Shown one piece after another: positions 1 to 11,870 of a stretch of DNA of 64,000 nucleotides. Origin of the DNA: Phorcus lineatus. Taxonomy: Eukaryota > Mollusca > Gastropoda > Trochida > Trochidae. The translations under genes were made by a program, and so were the position numbers. Position 1 is the stretch's first letter. Each line of letters starts with the position of its first letter. The stretch spans positions 35,896,054-35,960,053 of the forward strand of contig OV121094.1 of assembly GCA_921293015.1 (NCBI GenBank), in the 5' to 3' direction. The notes beneath the pieces are model-generated. The model saw nothing but the letters and a program-made list of their open reading frames with translations. It made no database searches and had not been told where the DNA came from.

Positions 1-879
1 CTGATTTCCAGACACAGTATGTTTATCTCCTAAATAAATCTCGACACATATTGACAATACAAAGTTTTTGATATTATGAAACGCTAACGATTGGCACTCA
101 ACATGTTGAACATGTGTGATAAGTGTGCTTTATCAGTTTCCAACCTTGAAAAAGAATTTTAAAACATGATCATAGAAAAAATGATATAAAATAATGATGT
201 TTCTGTAACCTTAAAAATTCCAAAAACACTTTGAACTATCGATATACAAGAGCATGCCGCTTTCCGGATTAAAACCATAAACAAAATGATAAAGATTGTT
301 GGTTCTAGTGATTGTATATACAATTTGTAGACACACTACAGTCCATAAGCATGTATCAACTAAGCCAAACCTGTCGCTGAATGGATCTTGCATGTGTCAT
401 TTTGTGGTGCAGGGGCTGCTATAGCTATATAATATCACACTTGAGAAGTTGAACGCAACCTTTGGCAAAAAAATACTATGTTTTCGTTTCAAAATTAAAA
501 TTTGATTTCCCAAGTGTACTTTTTAAGTTGTTGTTATAAAACTCGAGTTCTGATTTTCTTAAAATGATTTGTGGTCATCGCTGAAACTTTGTTACTTCAG
601 AACTGAAGTGATATATGATAATTAGTAGATAAATATCGAATTTTCCTGCCTCTTTGATCTACTGTTCTACTTATCATCCCATTGACAAAAGGCATTTGAT
701 TAATGCAATTAGATAAAAATGATCTTATCAATTATTCTCGAGTAGCATTTGACTGACAGTTTGATCTGCTTTTAATTCACAATTATGATTCATTTGCTTG
801 TTTAGTTTTTCTACACTCTTTGGAATCCTTTGTTATTTTATTTTGCAATATACAACGAAATGTCGCCTTCAATGATTAT
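1..879. other. Noncoding AT-rich sequence
   Basis: I see no gene, repeat or RNA signal here. Open frames are short and show no protein character. It precedes the first copy of the duplicated block that begins near 880. Confidence 0.5.
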
Positions 880-2456
880 GGCCTTTGAGACAATGACAAC
901 GATTGCTACAAGAAACAAAAAGAAAAGGATAATTGAAGTGGAAGTCCTTTGAAATATGATGATAATTCAGTTTTTAAACAGGAAGTCAGACATTACCAAT
1001 GCTATTAATTCTTTTACTAATCCAATTAATATCACTAATACACAAATTGTTGCATGTTCAACATTCCTGATTTAAAACAAATGGTTCTACTGCAATACAA
1101 CATTAAACGACCCAGAATCAATATTGATAGACCATATGTCATGTTTAATGATTTCAATAGTCTTTGATGGAAACCAAAACTCCATATTATCACGCAATAT
1201 GCTATGTTTGCCTTTTATTTCTTTGGACATGATCGGTCTGTCAATATTGAACAGACTACTTATTTCAATGTTATTTCAGTTTCACCACTTACGATTTAAA
1301 AGAAAATTAAAGGAAGTCAAAGCATAGTTACTTAAATGTGTCACGCAATTTGTTTATTTCACATGTAAAAATACATAATAGTTTGCACTAATTTCTTGAG
1401 ATGAAAGATTATTGACGGGAAAACACTTTTGCTTCTGGTAACATACCTTATTCACTCATCCATATACGTTAGAAACAGGTTCCTGATAATCATTATTTCA
1501 TATTTATGTTCATGACATTTAGTGTGGATTCATAGTATTGACAAATTTGTATGACAAGCATGAAATTATACAATTAAATATGGGTTGGGTTTTTTTCAAT
1601 TTCAATTGTAATAATGTATCATGCAATGTTTTGAACTATCATATTAACGTATGATAAACAAAATATTGTATTCAATTATTGCATTCAAAATTATCATTAA
1701 TGAACTCGAATTAGTATTTCAGTTTATTGATAATTCAATAATGAAAGTCTAGGTGGAATGATGGCGTTTGGTAAATAGAGTGTTAAAATAGCAAACCAAT
1801 TGATTAGTTGATTTCATCACAGAATCTATTGTTCAAGGAGTTTCTCACTAACAATTAAAGGATACAATTTACGATTTTGCCAAAGATCACACATATTTGA
1901 ACATTTACTTTTTCTCATTCATGTTCAGTTCTTGACATTCCATATCGTAAAAGTGAGATGTGCGATTTTAATATTGTGCACAATGACACCTTATCCTCAA
2001 AGGCAATCCAAGATTAATTACTTTTTGTATGATAGAATTAACAGTGAAGGATTGTCGACATCATTATTCACTGTTATCAAGCAGTAAACGAGCTTGATCT
2101 TCAGTAGGATGCCACTTAATGTCAAGAATGCAATAATGTAAATTTTTGATCGATCTAATTTGGATGCAAGTGTTGTACAGATATTGCATATCTGAAGTCA
2201 CTGTTTTAATTCAGAATCAAAAAGAATTTATTAAATGGAACAAGAATTAAATTGGAAATCGACAATTTCAAAGAAGATCAACATGTCATCTTGAACATAA
2301 AGAAGTGCAAATGCAGATTTTATTATGTTAATCCTAACTATGTCTATCTTTTTTCTACACACTGTCATGAGAATTTGAATTTTTTTAAATTATATATCGT
2401 GTAATATTGTTGTACTGTTTAATGGGTTACACGCTTCTTTGTTTTGATTGTGTAAG
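880..2456. repeat. Segmental duplication block P, copy 1
   Basis: This block is recognisably similar, with many small gaps, to 15540-17235, and its right half also matches 8694-9480. Anchors are the stretch around 1120-1260 (matched at 15775-15930), the run of words about GTTATTCACTGTTATCAAG near 2060 (matched at about 9025 and 16840), and the end at TTTGTTTTGATT near 2440 (matched near 17210). No conserved reading frame runs through the copies, so this is noncoding duplicated DNA. The copy is cut at its right end by a mariner insertion. Confidence 0.75.
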
Positions 2457-2458
2457 CT

Positions 2459-3555
2459 ACGAGGGGTGTTCAGTAAGTCATGCAAATTTAATAGAAAACA
2501 AACTCCCATAACCAATTGTTTACTTTTATTTTTCAAAATAATAACCTTTCATCTCAATATACTTATTCCACTTCTCTTTAAGGCTTTTGTAGCAGGCTTG
2601 ATGTCTTCGTCAACCCGGAAGTGCCTTCCACGTCAGGTCTCTGAAAAGGAAGTAGTTGCTGGAGGCTAGGTCTGGGATGTAGGGTGATTGATTCAGCTGT
2701 TCGAATCCCCATTCACTTATAGCTGTCTGGGCAACTCTAAACTTGTGAACTGGAGCATTGTCATGCAAAAGAAGAACACCACGGGACAGCATTCTACGGC
2801 GTTTTTGTCGAATGGTTTTGCACAACTTGCATAATATTGACCATTCATTGTAGTTTTGGATGGCATGTAATCAATTGATAATATGCCTTTAGAATACCAA
2901 AATAATGTGGCCATAAGCGTGCCAGCTAATGATTGCGAAACTTGAGTGGAGGTGGAGAACTTGGGTGATCCCACTGCTTTGATTTGAGTTTGGTTTCAGG
3001 GTCCCAGTGTTGGATCCCGATTTCGTCACCTGCCACCAGACCAGACACCCGGTTTCATCAAAAGTTTACAGATCCACACAACATTCAACCTCTTGTGCTC
3101 CGATGTTTCTGGGTACCAATTTTGCAGATACCTTGGAAATACCATGATGATAATGAATGATTTTTATAAAATTTCAACTCATATCTGGAATTCCAAAGAC
3201 GTTCATACGACGGTCAGCTAAAAATTCCTCTCTAGATGGCGGCAATGACTTCTGAGGGCATGCCTTGGTCATCGTCTGAGGACTCCCTGCCCTTGTAAAC
3301 TGAAGAGACCAGCTACAAACGGTTGATAGTTAAGAGCATCCTTATCCATCACATTACACATGCGATTATGTATTTATGTACCCTCGCATGCCTTCTCGGT
3401 AAGGAACTTGATCACAGCGGGTTGTTGATGTTTCAGAAAGTCTATGATAAAGGCGACCCCTGGGTCAATGCAGCTATTGTATCTAAATGACTGTTGTGTC
3501 AAGAAATTCTTTTGACAAGTGTCAGTATCATATTTTGACTAAAGTAACACCTGTT
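2459..3555 (-). mobile_element. Mariner DNA transposon, degraded
   Basis: A Tc1/mariner-type element lies on the minus strand. The low-coordinate end reads GAGGGGTGTTCAGTAAGTCA, typical of a mariner terminal repeat. The high-coordinate end is placed near 3555, where a weakly matching AACACCT stretch occurs, so that boundary is uncertain. Length is about 1.1 kb against a usual 1.25-1.3 kb. It contains one transposase relic. It sits at the point where block P continues uninterrupted in the copy near 17225, so it came after the duplication or hit only this copy. Confidence 0.8.
2526..3445 (-). pseudogene. Mariner transposase pseudogene
   Basis: Reading the minus strand from about 3445 gives an N-terminal piece like mariner DNA-binding helices (AVIKFLTEKA), then a central piece with GTLMATLFWYSKGILSIDY, then NGQYY, and finally the DDE core with LLHDNAPVHK and SPYIPDLASSNYFLF. 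The family uses D-D34-D catalysis, and the second and third aspartates are visible in those two motifs. The gene is dead. The frame shifts between NGQYY and the HDNAPVH segment near 2800. An in-frame stop lies at 2610-2612, after which the family-typical tail KEKWNKYIE and YYFEK can still be read to a stop at 2526. Several further breaks occur in the N-terminal third. Confidence 0.85.
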
Positions 3556-3714
3556 ATACGCTGACACTGTTCATGGTAACATAAATGCCCAGCTTACAAA
3601 AATTATTCAATAATAAATATGATAATAAATAATAAGTAATAAACAATTGAGTGTCAATCACATTTTGACGTTATCAAAGGTAACATCTGTTTCTGTACAA
3701 TATAGAGGTTTGGT

Positions 3715-4860
3715 TTTGACATAATCATTTCCTATTAAAAAATAATTCATCTAATAACAAATCATCATTATGCTAACTATCATGGAATATAACTGCCAGA
3801 AAACAGAACATGAATGAAATATATGATAATAAATAATGAATTGCAGTTTCATAAACTTACAGTTGTATCCAATGTTGTAAGTACTGTTTCAAGGGAAACA
3901 TTTTCTATGGTATAAGTTGAAACCGATCTAGTTGAGCCTGTTATAATAAGACTAGTAATACATATTGCTACAATAGCCACAACTAATGTTCTTAAAGATA
4001 GGTCATACCTGTATCTCCATTTGATACATTTTACACAATATGTATCCTTCTAGATATGAATTTATCTGTTTGCCTTCTTCTTGCAAGTCGTGTAAGCATA
4101 CTGTATTTGTTTTAATTGTTTGCTTAACATTGTCCCAATTTTGAAAAGAAATTTCAACATATATAAGAAAATTTGGACCCATTAGGGCCTATTGTGGATA
4201 AGAATCTAATTATCTTCCGATGTATAAGAGAGAAGGATCCAATGGTAAAGAGCATCCGTTTCAATTCTCCACCAGTAGTTAGTCTCGCTATTTTCTTTAT
4301 AAGAATTGCCTTATGATTTTAGTCTTCTAATCTACAGAAAATGGCACACATGAAAGATCTTATGTATGCGAAATACGTGTGTTAAGATTTCATTCAAATG
4401 AGAGTTATTGTCCTCGTTATTTGGCGTTTCCTTTTCTTGGCAAAGAAATCTAAATTTGGCTCATATTATGCAACAATAGGAAATTGAACTGAGCATTAAT
4501 GAATGATCAAGCCATTAAGATTGAACACACATACGTTTGAATGGGAAAATTTACTATTTGGCTTTGTTTTCATTCATTTGCAGTCAAAAGTACTAAATAT
4601 CATTAAAACTTCTACCAATCACAATCTTCCTCAATTCATGACTGCATTGTGAAACTCGTTTGGCAAGGATTTGAGCATGTTCGCGATGATTTGAGAGCTA
4701 ACCCTTTATTTCTTGTGCTGACTGCTGTAAAGACATGAGTATTGTCAGTTGCGATTCTGATCTAGTTCTCTGTCAACCTCGAAATATCATGGAATTTATT
4801 GTAAACGTTTAGGAAATCAATAAAAGTTAAATGTGCCTATCATCCTTTTTACAAAAGTTT
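3715..4860. repeat. Segmental duplication block Q, copy 1
   Basis: This matches 11030-11870 and 17695-18620. Shared landmarks are a CGATGTATAAGA word near 4218, a GAGAGTTATTGTCCTCG stretch near 4398 (compare about 11420 and 18150), and CATTAATGAATGATCAAG near 4494. All three copies are in the same orientation and at the same place relative to the neighbouring blocks. No frame is conserved. The stretch 3556-3714 between the mariner and this block holds nothing I recognise. Confidence 0.7.
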
Positions 4861-5767
4861 TTAAGAAAATCTCTTCAAGTATTAATGTAGAAGTTAACAT
4901 TGTTGCAATTGTTCTTGATGACTTCACTTAAATCAGTATTATTTGCGACAAAAATAGACCTAAGGAATGTCGAACTATCAAATACTGCTTTCAATATTGA
5001 ATTTTGCTCTTTACCAAATAGATCGTGTTTTTATTCCTTCTTTCTGTTATGTTATCAAACTTTTAAAGCTTTTTATTTCGTCAGACTTTCAGGAACAATG
5101 TAAATGCAAGATTTGAAAGTGCACGTGTTTGGGTAATGCTTTCTGTACTAACAACGTTTAAAGTTGAAATAAGCACAAATGTTATCATTACTAAAATTAC
5201 TTCTTTAAAACGGCTAACCAAATGGTCCAGTGGTTATGTATGTGGAGCTGTAACTCATGAGAATAACATCCCAAGTTCAAAGCCCATTAATTCCTCTCAA
5301 AAACTTTTGTAATTCAATTTGCATGAAATAACTTCCATATGTAAATTAGCCTTATTCTAACTGGTTCTAATTGTATATCACATGACATCTCAAAAAGCAC
5401 ATGGTCTAAAAAGCATGCATAGCATATCAGATTAGATCAGGCCACCATGCTGATAACACGTTTCACCTCACTGTTTGCAAATTAACATATCAAGGAACAA
5501 ATGTAAGTTCAATTTTTCTACATTTATATAAGCTTTAGTGTACTTTAACCTTATCAATGTATCTGCAAGAATAGTTTGTAAGGTTGTTTCAGAATGCAGT
5601 AACTTATTGCATGTTATCCAAACATTGTTTCAAACGATAATTATTTCTATCTTTTTACCTTATGGTAATAGTATAAGCATTGCATATGTATTAATGCTAA
5701 CGTTTACAATGTGCATTAATGGTCAAATATTATGGAATGTCTCTGTTTACATTGTAGTTTTTATTAA
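4861..5767. other. Noncoding, with one tRNA-like SINE remnant
   Basis: No gene is visible. The only structured piece is the tRNA-like fragment at about 5213-5300, listed separately. The rest is AT-rich sequence of unknown origin that probably belongs to the duplicated unit, though I could not align it confidently. Confidence 0.4.
5213..5300 (+). repeat. tRNA-derived SINE remnant (head region)
   Basis: The sequence reads like a decayed tRNA: an A-box-like TGGTCCAGTGG near 5223-5233 and a B-box-like AAGTTCAAAGCC near 5274-5285, at about the usual spacing. The acceptor arms do not pair well and there is no clear tail, so it is not a working tRNA gene. A chance resemblance is possible. Confidence 0.4.
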
Positions 5768-6790
5768 CCGCATCTAACGCATCTCATGAACTACCACATC
5801 TCTTGAACAACCGCATCTAACGCATCTATTGAACTACCACGTATCTTGAACAACCGCATCTAACGCATCTATTGAACTACCACATCTCTTGAACAACCGC
5901 ATCTAACGCATCTCATGAACTACCACATCTCTTGAACAACCGCATCTAACGCATCTATTGAACAACCGCATCTAACGCATCTCTTGAACTACCACATCTC
6001 TTGAACAACCGCATCTAACGCATCTCTTGAACTACCACGTATCTTGAACAACCGCATCTAACGCATCTATTGAACTACCACGTATCTTGAACAACCGCAT
6101 CTAACGCATCTATTGAACTACCACGTATCTTGAACAACCGCATCTAACGCATCTATTGAACTACCACGTATCTTGAACAACCGCATCTAACGCATCTATT
6201 GAACTACCACGTATCTTGAACAACCGCATCTAACGCATCTATTGAACTACCACGTATCTTGAACAACCGCATCTAACGCATCTATTGAACTACCACGTAT
6301 CTTGAACAACCGCATCTAACGCATCTATTGAACTACCACGTATCTTGAACAACCGCATCTAACGCATCTATTGAACTACCACGTATCTTGAACAACCGCA
6401 TCTAACGCATCTATTGAACTACCACGTATCTTGAACAACCGCATCTAACGCATCTATTGAACTACCACGTATCTTGAACAACCGCATCTAACGCATCTAT
6501 TGAACTACCACGTATCTTGAACAACCGCATCTAACGCATCTATTGAACTACCACGTATCTTGAACAACCGCATCTAACGCATCTATTGAACTACCACGTA
6601 TCTTGAACAACCGCATCTAACGCATCTATTGAACTACCACGTATCTTGAACAACCGCATCTAACGCATCTATTGAACTACCACGTATCTTGAACAACCGC
6701 ATCTAACGCATCTATTGAACTACCACGTCTCTTGAACAACCGCATCAACTGCATCTAACGCATCTAACGCATCAACCGCATCTATTGAAC
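5768..6790. repeat. 43-bp satellite array, about 23 copies
   Basis: A tandem array has a 43-bp unit. It divides into two related 17-bp pieces, TAACGCATCTATTGAAC and TACCACGTATCTTGAAC, plus a 9-bp linker AACCGCATC. Units in the middle (about 6040-6720) look almost identical. The left edge has variants (CTCATGAAC, CTCTTGAAC, ACATCTC) and the right edge breaks down into shorter CGCATCTAA pieces. This fits unequal exchange keeping the centre uniform. The paralogous segment at about 19.8 kb shows no such array. Confidence 0.95.
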
Positions 6791-6959
6791 AACTGCATCT
6801 ATTGAACTACTGCAACTACTTCATCTGCCGTATTTACTTCATCTGTCTCGCCTGCCTTACTATATGTGGCACCTACAGAATGATGAACTGATGAATTGTA
6901 ATAAACTGTATTAACTTTGATGCGAGTTTCGGATTTTTTGTTCTTGCATCTACAAACAA

Positions 6960-8500
6960 TATACAGTGTATTAAATTCTAAAGCAGAATATTTTGAAATA
7001 AAAATCATCTGACCTCAAGCAAAATACTTAAAAATTTCAATCTCTTAAATAGACATGATCATCATATAATCTTTATTTTACATGAGAATCGTAAAAGGTA
7101 TTATAAAAAGCAATTTTACATGTAATCATTCTGTTTGTAACGCGACAAATACATTTTCATTATCCAACTATCGTGTAAAAATACTATAAATTCTAATTTT
7201 CCACATGAATGAAGGAAACGAGCAAGGTTAATTGTCCATCAATTCGGAAAAAAATACAGAAAATACAGATCAGATATTAGCATTATTGTGACATCTGAAA
7301 AATATTTTCAATTTATCAAAAGGAAAATATGAAACATTAATTCATTCTGGTGGTAGAGTGACATGTTGATTTTGTCATTGCAAAATTCTTATTTTAATCA
7401 TCAATGAAATGTGCAATGAATCCAAGCTTTTCTTTGAACGGAGTAGTTATAATAATGAAGAAAACAATCAATGCGTTTCTGTTCGATTCAGATATCCCTA
7501 AAAAGATAATCTGGTTTTCTTTCATATGAATTGAGTCCTTTAGATTTGTATTATTCTGTATAGACTTTTATCATTCTTCATTTGATACATATGTCATGAA
7601 AAACTGTAACTGTGATCACAAAGGAACACTTCATTACATATATAACACAGTTGAAATGCATTTATGCAAAACTTCCAAACCGTTTTTCATACAAACCTTA
7701 GATATTGCATTTCTTTATTCATTTTACAAACACTTCTTTATCAGCGTATTTGTAACCCAGAAGCTCCTATCCTATGACATCTATCAGGCCAAATCTCAAG
7801 TCTTTTTATTGTACAGGTAAATAATACGTAGAGTGTATCTTTTGCTTTTTCAGTCATGAAATGTACTTTCTTCATGTACTTAACAAAACCAATGAAGAGC
7901 AGATGTAGGTAATTTGATTGTCAGGTTTTATGTATATTTTAATCTCATCTGAATTCAAATTGTTAATAACAAAATATACTTAGGCGATTTAACAGGGGGA
8001 GGCTAATGCATCATAACGTATAGCAAATTACTATGTGATTGTTGAGCATAACATTGAGAAAATATACTCTTTCATTTGTCAGATGTTGTATACCCTGGTT
8101 TGACAATGGTGAATGCTTTGTTAAAAAAAGTTCATTCACTGGTGTAAGATCTTTTTAGTTCATAATGGTGAAAAATTAACTTAACTTATGCCTTTTAGAC
8201 GGAGAACTTTTCACATATGCAATGTTGCTGAATGTAGTAAATATACACACGTGACCAAAAGCTTAATGTTCCCTTTGGAAAAGGGTTTTAAAAAATAAGT
8301 AAATTATATGCACGAACAACAAGTAATAGTATACAATTGTATTGTTTTTTATATAAAGTCAAATGAATTTATAAAACTAGGAAAATTAAAAAGTATTTAA
8401 TCATGATCAATGAAAATCAAACTTGGAAGTTTCAACTTTCGTTTTTCGTGATACAATTTTTTTTTACGTCAGAAAGCAAAAACGGCGCAAATTTCAGTAA
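6960..8500. repeat. Segmental duplication block S, copy 1
   Basis: This is similar to 19800-19974 plus 25425-26700, that is, the same block interrupted in the other copy by the 5.4-kb Polinton-like element. Landmarks are GAGAATCGTAAAAGGTATTAT near 7085 (compare about 19922) and GTGCAATGAATCCAAGCTTT near 7411 (compare 25978). A short part (about 7270-7330) also matches 14830-14900. The word TGTAACGCGACAAAT at about 7136-7150 is the empty form of the site where the large element inserted in the other copy. Confidence 0.75.
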
Positions 8501-8596
8501 TTTTTAAGTTTGATTTTGATGTGATCTATTTCTTTTAGACTTTGATTAATGTTTTCCATTCATTGCTATAATTCGTGAACTTTGGTCATTGTCACT

Positions 8597-8693
8597 TCAA
8601 TATTCCTTTCGAATCAATATTCCTTTCGAATCAATATTCCTTTCGAATCAATATTCCTTTCGAATCAATATTCCTTTCGAATCAGTATTCCAT
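8597..8693. repeat. 17-bp tandem repeat, about 5.7 copies
   Basis: The unit TCAATATTCCTTTCGAA repeats head to tail at 8597, 8614, 8631, 8648 and 8665, with a changed last unit. It marks the left edge of block P copy 2, where the other copies have a single related unit (compare about 16515), so it expanded only here. Confidence 0.9.
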
Positions 8694-9480
8694 TTTCCAG
8701 TTTATTGATGGAATGATGCCAAGATGGAATGGAGGTGTTAAGGAAGAGAACGGGGGTGTTAAAATAGCAAACCAATTAATTTTTTGCTTACATTACAGCA
8801 TCTACATACAAGGAGTTTCTTTTTACAAATTAAAGGGTACAATTTACAAGTTTGTCAAAGATCTCAAATACTTTAACATTCTCTCATTCATGTTCAATTC
8901 TTGACATTTCACATTGTTAAAGTGAAGCATGAATATTGTGCACAGCAACACTGCATCATCAAAGGCTGTCCAAGATGAATTACTTTTTGTATGATAGAAT
9001 TAACAGTGAAGGATTGTTGACATCGTTATTCACTGTTATCAAGGGGTAAACGAGCTTGATCTTCAGTTTGATGCCCCTTCATGTAAAGAACACAACTCAA
9101 AACATGAAGTAAATTTCTGATCAATCTAATTTTAACACAAGATGGTTCCATATAATGTTCATCTGAAGGTTCTGTTTCAATTCAGTATCATAATTAATTA
9201 TTAAATTGAACAATAATGAATTTAAAAAAACTTTAGAAACTCAAAAGAGACAAATATCTTATCTTAAACATTAACAATGTTCAGACGAAGCTTTTCCAAT
9301 GTTAATAATGACTATGTTCATCTGTATTTGCCACATTGTTATTAGAATGTGACCATTTACAAATTTAACATTGTGTGACATTGTTGAAAGATTTGTTTGG
9401 TACCTAACGGTGGAGAATTTCGTAACTATTGCCTTTTTCGACGGCAAACTTTTCACATGTGCAATATTACTGATTTTGCT
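8694..9480. repeat. Segmental duplication block P, copy 2 (partial)
   Basis: This aligns with the right half of block P at about 1720-2400 and 16545-17170. Landmarks are CAGTTTATTGATGG at the left edge, AATTAACAGTGAAGGATTG near 9000, and AAACGAGCTTGATCTTCAG near 9049. It is noncoding. Confidence 0.75.
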
Positions 9481-10600
9481 TATTCAATTAAGGAGGTATT
9501 TATGTGTTGATTTAAGTTTTTAATAATTTCAAAATTTGACAATAATTCTTTATTTGAATGATTAATAAGTTACTGATTAGTTACCCAATATTCGGATACT
9601 GAATAAGTAACCAGTTAGTTAACCAATAACTATTAACACATAAGCTACCATCTCTACCATGGCAAGAACTTTAAAATAAGTTAAGTAAAACTGATATTGA
9701 AAAGGAGTACAAACTGAAATGATTGAATAGAATGACACTATTCCTTGGAGAGATTCTCATAAATTGTTTTAGCTCAATTTCTACACACGTTCAGCAAATT
9801 TTACTCATATACGAATACTATAACTGCAACTCACAGTGTACCAAAACCCTTAACTATATTGCTGCATGACAGGGTTCTGCTAAAAGAAAAAAGTGTGATA
9901 TTTTTGTCCGCTTATATGCAGTTTGCATTTGCGAAACGCCTGAACCAGCTGGTGTACTTCTAAACTTACAAAAGACGATCACAATTACTGCATCTTTCGG
10001 TGTACAAAAGCAATAATCTACATAGATGCATGACAGAGATTTAGCGCTATGACAGCACTTGTGCGAACGAAGTGCTCTTGGAAAAGTGTAATATTTGTGT
10101 CTAGAATGAAAAAAACCATGTCTCCTTGACAGGGAATATGTTAGGAAATGACCATGTAAAGTTTGCAATTGCAGGACGGCTGAACCAGATGGTCTACTTC
10201 TAAACTTAGAATACAGAGCTGTAGGAAAATAGAAATTCCCAGGTGAAAATGTCCAGATACCGGTTTGCGCTTGAAGGACGTTTTGCTTCTTATGTCTCAA
10301 ACACTAGGGATATATTTCCTTTTGGGCACACAATGTCATGACATGTTGGCTGTTAAGGTTTCTGTTTATTAACAATGTTTCCTTTGGTTTTACTCACATA
10401 TAATTATTAACTATTTCCTTTTGTCAAACCCCATGTCACGACATCTTGGCATTTGTAGGAGTAGTAGAACGTATTTTCAAAGATTTATTGCTTCCAGTTT
10501 CCTCAATGATAATTTATTTATGCCCTGTGTTATGTTTATAGAGAGTCAACATATCTCACTACTCAACGCGATCATCTGTAGTCGGTAAGGAAATTATCAT
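9480..10600. repeat. Segmental duplication block T, copy 1
   Basis: This matches 27500-28520. Shared landmarks are a run of short GTTA/ATTCG words near 9560-9640, GTGCGAACGAAGTGCT near 10060 (compare about 27936) and ACAGGGAATATGT near 10129 (compare 28021). A reading frame of 148 codons on the minus strand between 9854 and 10300 has no partner in the second copy and no protein character, so I do not call it a gene. Confidence 0.65.
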
Positions 10601-10639
10601 GTATCAACACTACTAATAACAATAATAACTGGGTACTTT

Positions 10640-10911
10640 TTGTAATTCCATAAAAGCATGCTCAAAGCAATACACATTTATTACCCTGAAGGAATTGTAC
10701 TTTCGATGCAGCGACCATATAGATCCAAACATCCCGTATTCAGGTACCCATTTGTACAGCTGGGTGCACTGGGTGCAAAGTGGATGAAGTGGACACAAAC
10801 ACAGTGTAAAGCCCAGGTCTGAAATGTTGTCTCCACCTGGATTCGAACCCGGGGCGTTTGCGTCAGAGGCCAGCGCGCTGACCACTACACCACCACCACT
10901 TCTCCCAGCAA
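10640..10911 (-). repeat. tRNA-derived SINE with molluscan-type core
   Basis: On the minus strand, the head at about 10911-10840 has a clear A box (TAGTGGTCAGCGCGCTGG) and a perfect B box (GGTTCGAATCC), but the acceptor arms do not pair, as expected for a SINE head and not a working tRNA. Downstream comes the core near 10770-10745, CACCCAGCTG followed by AAATGGGTACCTG, which is also present in the second SINE at 60745-60990. The tail fades out near 10640. Confidence 0.8.
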
Positions 10912-11029
10912 TATTACTAGCAGACGCGATATAAGTGAAATACTCTTGAAAGCGGCGTTAAACCCCAAATCACCTCACCGTGTAAAAATGATGTAGTCGC
11001 TTTAATGGCTTGCTTTCCACTGTCTCAAA

Positions 11030-11870
11030 AGACGTTGACATGAACTAGAAAATTTTGCCCAACATGACCTAATTTAGGTAAAAAAAATGTATTCAGCGTC
11101 CTATGTATAAGACAGAAGTATGTATGGGTAAAAGGTATGCTGTTGCGATACTCTGTTTAATCACCTAACATTCGACTGTATTTCATCTTCAATTCACTAT
11201 TAATTGCACTTTTATTCATTTGACCAACACGGCCTCAGTAATTGTAATTGACGCATGAACCATTCAAGTGTCGTGTTGTACATCTTCGGTCATTTGACCA
11301 CTGGTAAATTTCTAGCTGTTCTGTTATGTATTGGGTAATGAACATACTCACTTGAAAACAGAAATTTGTATTGATGAGAGGCGCTTACGAAATAGTGTGT
11401 TAAGATCTCATTAGATGAGAATTATTGTCCTCGCTATTGGTTGTCTTCTTTTGTTGACAAAGAAAACCAATTTCAACTCAAAGTAACTAACAATAGGAGA
11501 TAACTTATCATTAATGAATAGTCAAGGCATTGCGATTGAACTTGATGATGTCTTTAACGTGCAAATTGCAAATTTTGGTATTGTATTCATTCATTGCAAG
11601 TCGCGGGTACTTGATATTATAATAAATTGTACCAATCGCAATTTTCCTCAATTCAGTCCTTCCATTATGGAACATGTTTGGCAACGAATGATGTTCAATT
11701 ATTTGAGAGTATATCCTGAAGTCTTTTTCCATCTGCTGCATGCTGTAAGTTTGTCCCTTGTGATTATGTCTATAATTCTCTGTCAACCGCGAAAGATCAT
11801 TGCAAATAATGTAAATGGTTTAGGAATCTATAAAGGTTATTGTAAAATTATCATCTTCTAAACCAATCAG
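11030..11870. repeat. Segmental duplication block Q, copy 2
   Basis: This is similar in sequence and order to 3715-4860 and 17695-18620, with landmarks CCTATGTATAAGACAGAAG near 11100 and AATAGGAGATAACTTATCATT near 11492. Overlapping frames on both strands at 11511-11861 are not conserved in the other copies and are not genes. Confidence 0.75.

Noticed and set aside
6799-7008. Minus-strand frame beside the satellite
   Set aside because: Part of the translation comes from satellite-edge sequence and the paralogue near 19.85 kb is not open.
9854-10300. 148-codon minus-strand frame as a gene
   Set aside because: The homologous block at 27500-28520 does not keep the frame and the translation has no protein character.
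10841-10911. tRNA gene on the minus strand
   Set aside because: A and B boxes are good, but the acceptor arms do not pair and one T-stem pair is broken. A SINE core follows, so it is a SINE head.
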